Origin: CAVOGJ01 sp963700865
Lineage (GTDB): Bacteria; Planctomycetota; Planctomycetia; Pirellulales; Pirellulaceae
Length of the DNA stretch: 64,000 bases
Direction: 5' to 3'
NCBI GenBank assembly: GCA_963700865.1
Contig: CAVOZC010000001.1
Location: 434,001-498,000, forward strand
Position numbers and translations under genes: made by a program. The notes below the pieces were generated by a model that worked only from the letters and a program-made list of their open reading frames with translations, ran no database searches and was not told where the DNA came from. The first letter of the stretch is position 1. Each line of letters begins with the position of its first letter. This document shows positions 57,260-64,000 of the stretch, piece after piece.

Positions 57260-58318
57260 TCAGTCTTCCGCCGAATTTAGTTGCCCCAGCAATTCGGTGA
57301 TGGCCGCCGCCGCATCGGGCGCATCACTCACCGCCGATTGGACCGCCACTCGTCGGCAGCCGACCCGCATCAGCCGCGGAAGGTTTTCCGTCGTGATGCC
57401 GCCGATCGCGAAGGCCGGCAGTCCGATCTCGGCGTATACCGACCGGACCAGCTCGACCCCGGCCAGCCTGTCAAACGACTTGGTGGGGGACGCGAACGTG
57501 GGACCGACGCCGATGTAGTCGGCGCCGTCGAGGACGGCCTGCCGAGCCTGCGCGAGGTTGTGTGTCGAGACGCCCACGAGGGGCGCTTCCCCTACGATCT
57601 GCCGGACGGCATGCACCGGCAACTCGTCCTGTCCCACATGGACGCCGTCCGCGTGGGCCGCCGCGGCCACATCGGCCCGATCATTCATGATGAACAGCGT
57701 GTCGTGACCGGCCGTGATGTCACGGGCGATACGGGCTCGGCCCAGCAAGTCGCGGTCACTCAGATGCTTGTCTCGCAATTGGAGCAGGTGGACGCCGGCA
57801 GCCACCAGTCTTTTTATCCGTTCCGCGAACGCGAAGGCATCGGTCCCCCCGTCCACGAGCACGTAGAGGCGGGCGACACGCAGCCGCTCCCGGCTCGTTG
57901 CGGCAATGTGAACGGCCCGCTGCAATGTGTAAAGCCGGTAGCGTGACTGTTCAAACTCCTCCGCCAGCGAGGGGGCTAGTGACTTCGAGGCCTCCGCGAG
58001 CGAGCGGAGCGCCTCCTGCGAACGGGCAAAGTTCGCCGCCAGGATCGCCCCGAGGTCCGGGCGGTGCGCCTCCCGCGCGGTTCGAATGTCGGTGCCGACG
58101 TCCTGCAACGTTTCACGCGAACGTAGCCGCTCGACGGGGGAGACTTGCTCCGCGGCCCGTGCCACTGCATGCCGCAGTCGTTTCAATTCGGCCGTTAAGA
58201 ATGCGTCGTCCTGGCCAAACCGTACGCCGTCCTCAAGGACCCGCAGCCCCTCAAGGCAACGATTGGCGGCGGCGTCAAACATACGAAGCAAGGCGGTGCG
58301 GTCTTCCATCGGGGGCAT
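57260..58318 (-). CDS. thiE: Thiamine-phosphate synthase with N-terminal extension
   Basis: The C-terminal ~200 residues are a ThiE barrel that joins HMP-pyrophosphate to thiazole phosphate: LLQLRDKHLSDRDL, FIMNDRADVAAAAHADGVHVGQDELP, GVSTHNLAQA, GADYIGVGPTFASPTK and FAIGGITTENLPRL. The first ~150 residues (LLRMFDAAANRCLEGLRVLEDGVRF ... RETLQDVGTDI) are an additional helical domain found on planctomycete ThiE proteins. No other thiamine gene or TPP riboswitch is seen next to it. Start 58318 and 58309 are equally possible; neither has a good ribosome binding site. Confidence 0.9.
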   Translation of the reverse strand: MPPMEDRTALLRMFDAAANRCLEGLRVLEDGVRFGQDDAFLTAELKRLRHAVARAAEQVSPVERLRSRETLQDVGTDIRTAREAHRPDLGAILAANFARSQEALRSLAEASKSLAPSLAEEFEQSRYRLYTLQRAVHIAATSRERLRVARLYVLVDGGTDAFAFAERIKRLVAAGVHLLQLRDKHLSDRDLLGRARIARDITAGHDTLFIMNDRADVAAAAHADGVHVGQDELPVHAVRQIVGEAPLVGVSTHNLAQARQAVLDGADYIGVGPTFASPTKSFDRLAGVELVRSVYAEIGLPAFAIGGITTENLPRLMRVGCRRVAVQSAVSDAPDAAAAITELLGQLNSAED

Positions 58319-58479
58319 ACCAGGGGAGCGGTCAGGGGGCCAAGCGCACAATTCGCGTAAATTTGCCACGTTCGCGTGTGGACGGATATTCTATGGGCCA
58401 GCACCGGGCGAGCCGAGTGTCCTGGACACTTCACCAGCCCCATCGCCGAACGTAACTCCAATGCTGGTATTTACTTGGC

Positions 58480-58508
58480 TTGCGACGGTTGTACCGGAGG
58501 CGTAGAAT
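58480..58508 (+). promoter_or_regulatory. Candidate sigma-70-type promoter
   Basis: TTGCGA (58480-58485) and TAGAAT (58503-58508) are 17 bp apart, 48 bp before the TPR membrane protein gene. Match to consensus is good, but unsupported by other data. Confidence 0.5.
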
Positions 58509-58556
58509 TGCCGACGTCGAGGCTGGATACCGATTGCGCGCTTATGGAGTCGCTCG

Positions 58557-59171
58557 ATGGAACGCTGGGGTCGGATTGCGCCCGGTATATTAAGTCTGTG
58601 GCCTGGCCTGCCGCAGTTGTGGCGTTTCGGCAGCATATGGGGACTGATCCAGGCGCTCGGTTTCGCCATGCTGCTGCAGCTGACGGTTTTTACAACGCTG
58701 ATTTGGCCGGAAACGATCAGTCCCGTTTCGCGGGGCGTGGTATGGTTCTGTGTGCTGGGGTTCTGGCTGCTGTTCGCCGCACCCGGATGCGGGCACGCCC
58801 TGGCCGTCCTGTGGGGGCAAGCGGCGTCGGTCGATCGTGAACACTTGTTTCGCTCGGGCCAAAGGGAATACTTAAGAGGGAACTGGTTGTCGGCAGAGCG
58901 GCTGCTGCGGCAGTCGCTGGATATGGATGCCGGCGATGTCGAGGCGCGGTTGACGTTAAGCAGCCTTTATCGGCGGATCGGTCGTGTGGGCGAGGCCCGA
59001 CAACAACTCGATCGGCTAATCGAATCGTACGGCTCGGAAAAGTGGAGTTTTGAGATTGGACAGGAGCGGACACGGATCAGCGAGATGATCCGCCAAGCCC
59101 CCTTGCGTCGGAACGACGGAGCGGTCGCCGACTCGGGAATGTCCCTGGATTCGGCAATTGAGGCAGCGTAA
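58557..59171 (+). CDS. Membrane protein with TPR-like tail, unknown function
   Basis: A GGAG-containing leader precedes ATG 58557. Two or three hydrophobic segments (LIQALGFAMLLQLTVFTTLIW; VVWFCVLGFWLLFAAPG) are followed by a soluble region with two TPR units (REYLRGNWLSAERLLRQSLDMDAGDVEARLTLSSLYRRIGRVGEARQQLDRLIE in outline). At 204 residues it is a small anchored adaptor-like protein. It lies 167 bp upstream of clpC on the same strand, but the spacing argues for a separate clpC promoter. Confidence 0.75.
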   Translation: MERWGRIAPGILSLWPGLPQLWRFGSIWGLIQALGFAMLLQLTVFTTLIWPETISPVSRGVVWFCVLGFWLLFAAPGCGHALAVLWGQAASVDREHLFRSGQREYLRGNWLSAERLLRQSLDMDAGDVEARLTLSSLYRRIGRVGEARQQLDRLIESYGSEKWSFEIGQERTRISEMIRQAPLRRNDGAVADSGMSLDSAIEAA

Positions 59172-59338
59172 TCGGCAGTGTAAAAAACGGGGAGCGGCGA
59201 ATTCGCATCGCCCGACCTGTCATCTGGACAACATCGGCACATCATCGTGGGGGAAAGGCGCCAGCCTGTGGTGCTCCCGCGAGACAACCTGCCGTCGCCC
59301 GGCCGCGGCCAGCGACGGAGGTATTCGGGAGAACTTGA

Positions 59339-61882
<2,544 letters not shown>

Positions 61883-61902
61883 GCGGTGACTGGCAGGTGC
61901 AG

Positions 61903-61924
61903 CGCCGCCGTCTCGGCGGCGTTT
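61903..61924 (+). terminator. Probable terminator of clpC
   Basis: CGCCGCCG pairs with CGGCGGCG around TCT, followed by TTT only, 20 bp after the clpC stop. Confidence 0.6.
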
Positions 61925-62000
61925 CCCGTCACTAACGGAAAGCGCGCCATGCCGCCAGCGAGCGGGCACGCCGGGGCCACGCCAGATCGGACCGCCCGCC

Positions 62001-62026
62001 TCGCGGCCGGGACGGCCACGCGACCA
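62001..62026 (+). repeat. 26-bp direct repeat, left copy
   Basis: TCGCGGCCGGGACGGCCACG followed by CGACCA; the right copy at 63488-63513 differs at one base. The pair brackets the DUF1559 and Cys-rich genes. Confidence 0.75.
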
Positions 62027-62043
62027 GCTTCGTAGCCGCCGCC

Positions 62044-62781
62044 CTACCGTTGTGGAATCACGAAATTGAAACCCGCCTCACACCACTCCTGGATCTGCGC
62101 AGCGGGAATCACCTCGACATGTCCGTCCAGGTACAAGTAATTCGCACTCTTGCCCCCGTGACGCTCGACGGCGACTTCGCGGGCGACCGTCTCGAACACA
62201 ATCCCGGCCGTGATGTTGGCCTGGCTGAACCACGTGAAGGAATGCACGTGGTCCACCTCGGCCGACGACGCCGATTCCAATACGGCAATCGTCTTGGACG
62301 TGGCCTTGATCTTATCCAGGTCGTCGACAGCGCCGGGAATATGCTCGTGTTCAAACTCGCCCGGTTCATCCGCGGCCGCTAGATAGCCGTTGAGCACATA
62401 ACTGGAGCCTTCCTCAGCGCGGCGAATATCGCGAAGGGGGTCATCGGGACACAGCCGCATCTCGTCGACGTTCTCCATGTAAGGAGCCAGGCTGTAAATC
62501 CACGAATGGTGATGCTCTTCTTCGGCTTCATCCTCGTGGTGCTCATGGACCTCTGGAAAATGGCCCTGGTGCGCGCCAGCGTAATTATGCAGCGCGAGTC
62601 CGACCTGCCGCATGCGGTTGATGCACTGCGTGCGCCGTGCGGCCTCGCGTGCCGCCTGCACCGCTGGCAGCAGAAGGGCCACCAGGAGGCCAATGATCGC
62701 GATGACCACCAAAAGTTCCACCAATGTAAAACCGTCCCGCGGCACGACCGTTGTGCGGCGGACGGGAGATATCCCATGCAT
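62044..62781 (-). CDS. His-rich DUF1559 prepilin-like protein
   Basis: AGGA lies before ATG 62781. The N-terminus has a type IV prepilin cleavage/methylation motif (DGFTLVELLVVIAIIGLLVALLLPAVQAARE), then the DUF1559 core with CINRMRQVGLALHNY and the C-terminal LYLDGHVEVIP segment (H-X9-DG type). Unusually, residues ~71-92 are rich in His and Glu (HQGHFPEVHEHHEDEAEEEHHH in outline), with more His at FEHEHIPG and DHVHSF, which suggests metal binding. It is shorter (245 residues) than most DUF1559 proteins. A Cys-rich exported protein gene lies upstream on the same strand, 113 bp away. Confidence 0.85.
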   Translation of the reverse strand: MHGISPVRRTTVVPRDGFTLVELLVVIAIIGLLVALLLPAVQAAREAARRTQCINRMRQVGLALHNYAGAHQGHFPEVHEHHEDEAEEEHHHSWIYSLAPYMENVDEMRLCPDDPLRDIRRAEEGSSYVLNGYLAAADEPGEFEHEHIPGAVDDLDKIKATSKTIAVLESASSAEVDHVHSFTWFSQANITAGIVFETVAREVAVERHGGKSANYLYLDGHVEVIPAAQIQEWCEAGFNFVIPQR

Positions 62782-62894
62782 CGTAGTGTTCCTCGTCCGA
62801 TAAGCAAATTTCCCGCCGTCGAGTCGGTAGGTCCCTCGTCAACGGCCCGGCGGCGGCACCCATCGGCGCGGAGTGGCGCCATGTCGCCGCGTGG

Positions 62895-63272
62895 TCACGA
62901 GGCTCTGGGGGGCGGCCCGCGGGGAGCCGACACCCGCTGCCAGGCGGGTTGCACGGGCTCGGTGGAACAGACTCCCATCCGCTCCGCGGTTAAAGGAGTC
63001 GACAACGGGGCCATAAGGGATGGCGGCCCAGACTGCTTGGCCGTGGCCAACAGGTCACAGAAGACACAACGTTCGCCCGAGGCGATCAGCGGTGCCGTAC
63101 TATCCGCGGGTCGGGAATGGGAATGACAGCAGCAACAGTCCGCACGCTCCGCCGCGGCATGGACGGTCGCTGAGGCGGACAGCCAGTGCATCCCCTGCCC
63201 CAGAACGGCAGGCGAGGCAAAGACCAGCAGCAGGCAGGTGGCCAGGCGACGCTGAAGGATTGCAGTCCACAT
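62895..63272 (-). CDS. Small exported Cys/His-rich protein, DUF2946-like
   Basis: The 125-residue product begins with a signal peptide (RLATCLLLVFASPAVLGQ). The mature part contains CCCCHSH (46-52) and CVFCDLL (69-72), followed by a low-complexity, proline-rich end. The arrangement of a helical leader, a Cys/His cluster and CxxC recalls DUF2946 proteins linked to copper or other metals, but similarity is only partial. It precedes the His-rich DUF1559 gene on the same strand, so a common metal-related role is plausible. Start 63272 is the first ATG; the ribosome binding site is weak. Confidence 0.6.
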   Translation of the reverse strand: MWTAILQRRLATCLLLVFASPAVLGQGMHWLSASATVHAAAERADCCCCHSHSRPADSTAPLIASGERCVFCDLLATAKQSGPPSLMAPLSTPLTAERMGVCSTEPVQPAWQRVSAPRGPPPRAS

Positions 63273-63683
63273 GCGGGAACGTGGGGCTTAGGACGCGAGG
63301 GACGAAAGACAACGTGTCTCCCTTCCGTGGACAAATGCGTTAACGGGGACGCACCACGCTGATGGGCAAGCCGATCCGACGTCCTTGACCGGCAGGCTGA
63401 GCAGCCGGCGGAAGTACTGTCAATTATTTGTAGCGACGGGATTTCCGGCAAATCACGGGCGGTGGTTAGGAACAGGGACGGACTCCTTCGCGGCCGGGAC
63501 GGCCACGCTACCACTTTTCCTCCACGGCCACGCCACATCTCCCATTCCACCCAGCTTTCACCACCGTCAATCTTTCCTCAAGCCGCAACTTCCTCGCGTC
63601 GACATGTATAGACATGTGTGACCGTCGCGCGGTCGGTCGCGTCGGTAGTCGGTCCATCCATCGCGTCACCCACGGGTTTCCGC
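63273..63683. other. Divergent intergenic region
   Basis: No gene is supported. It must contain promoters for the Cys-rich gene (minus) and the MlaE-like gene (plus), but I see no convincing -10/-35 pair or Fur/Zur-like palindrome. The right copy of the 26-bp repeat lies inside. Confidence 0.4.
63488..63513 (+). repeat. 26-bp direct repeat, right copy
   Basis: TCGCGGCCGGGACGGCCACG followed by CTACCA; 25 of 26 bases match the copy at 62001-62026. Confidence 0.75.
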
Positions 63684-64000
63684 ATGAGTTCATCCATCCT
63701 TCCCACGCCCGAACGAAGGCGCCGTTCCCCGCTGACCGGGCTGTACGACTGGGTTGCCGATTGGGGCGACGTGACCATCGACTCGATCGCGACCGTCGGC
63801 GAGATGGCTCAGTTCACCAGCCGTACGCTGACCTGGCTCTTCACGCGGCTCCCCCGACGCGAGACGCTGCTGCCGGCGCTTTATGATGTGGGCGTCCTCA
63901 GCCTGCCGGTGGTGGCGCTGACGGGCACGTTTATCGGGATGGTGCTGGCCGTGCAGAGCTTTTCGCAGTTTCAAAAGCTGGGCATGGAGACGCAGTTGGG
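63684..64000 (+). CDS. MlaE-family ABC transporter permease, 3' partial
   Basis: ATG 63684 starts MSSSILPTPERRRRSPLTGLYDWV; the frame stays open to the window edge (105 residues visible). The segment ALYDVGVLSLPVVALTGTFIGMVLAVQSFSQFQKLG matches the first membrane helix and amphipathic region of MlaE/YrbE permeases, which move phospholipids between the membranes of diderm bacteria with an ATPase and MCE protein. Those partners would be expected just beyond the right edge. Confidence 0.82.
   Translation, partial: MSSSILPTPERRRRSPLTGLYDWVADWGDVTIDSIATVGEMAQFTSRTLTWLFTRLPRRETLLPALYDVGVLSLPVVALTGTFIGMVLAVQSFSQFQKLGMETQL

Noticed and set aside
58319..58479. A TPP riboswitch for thiE or a CIRCE element for clpC
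   Set aside because: I looked upstream of both genes and saw neither the conserved TPP core nor a TTAGCACTC-type dyad.

Overview
The window looks like a chromosomal segment of a planctomycete, probably of the Pirellulales/Lacipirellulaceae kind. The evidence is GC-rich coding, giant secreted proteins with RTX, LamG, PKD and FG-GAP modules, PEP-CTERM tails, dockerin-like EF-hand repeats, an N-terminal FEPLESRLLL motif (LEPR-XLL type), a prepilin-like DUF1559 protein, four Hanks-type Ser/Thr kinases, a ThiE with an extra N-terminal domain, and short intergenic palindromes. I assign no species.

Layout. 1-19 kb is a cell-surface/secretome block: a giant multidomain RTX protein that enters from the left edge and whose frame is broken inside one LamG domain, a PE-PGRS-like glycine-rich PEP-CTERM protein, and an FG-GAP/ASPIC PEP-CTERM protein. 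19-24 kb holds two convergent kinase-TPR genes. 24.3-26.9 kb holds a secreted protein with a duplicated domain. 27-33 kb, minus strand, is a catabolic block: the last two steps of non-phosphorylative pentose oxidation, a PaaI-like thioesterase, and an acyl-CoA mutase pair in which a B12-binding domain is fused to a MeaB-type GTPase. 33-36 kb has a divergent NRAMP-like transporter and a PEP-CTERM protein. 36-41 kb has an acyl-CoA ligase and a MerR-norB-cupin operon with a textbook MerR operator. 41-45.4 kb has tRNA-Glu, a third kinase, a Rieske ferredoxin and an exported protein of unknown role. 45.7-50.5 kb has a metallo-hydrolase, pgi, apgM, a DUF2064 glycosyltransferase and a glutaredoxin-like protein. 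50.5-58.3 kb has a fourth kinase, an HELGH protein, blaR1-blaI, an S9 peptidase-like lipoprotein whose catalytic serine is aspartate, and thiE. 58.5-64 kb has a TPR membrane protein, clpC, a His-rich DUF1559 protein beside a Cys-rich exported protein, and the start of an MlaE-like permease.

A striking overall feature is about 20 places where one protein continues in another reading frame, sixteen of them between 9.5 and 28.2 kb. They also hit genes expected to be functional (aldehyde dehydrogenase, norB, blaI). Several lie in G runs. Sequence or assembly indels are the simplest explanation, so interrupted genes are annotated as whole loci with the break positions given. The left edge gene and the right edge gene are both incomplete.
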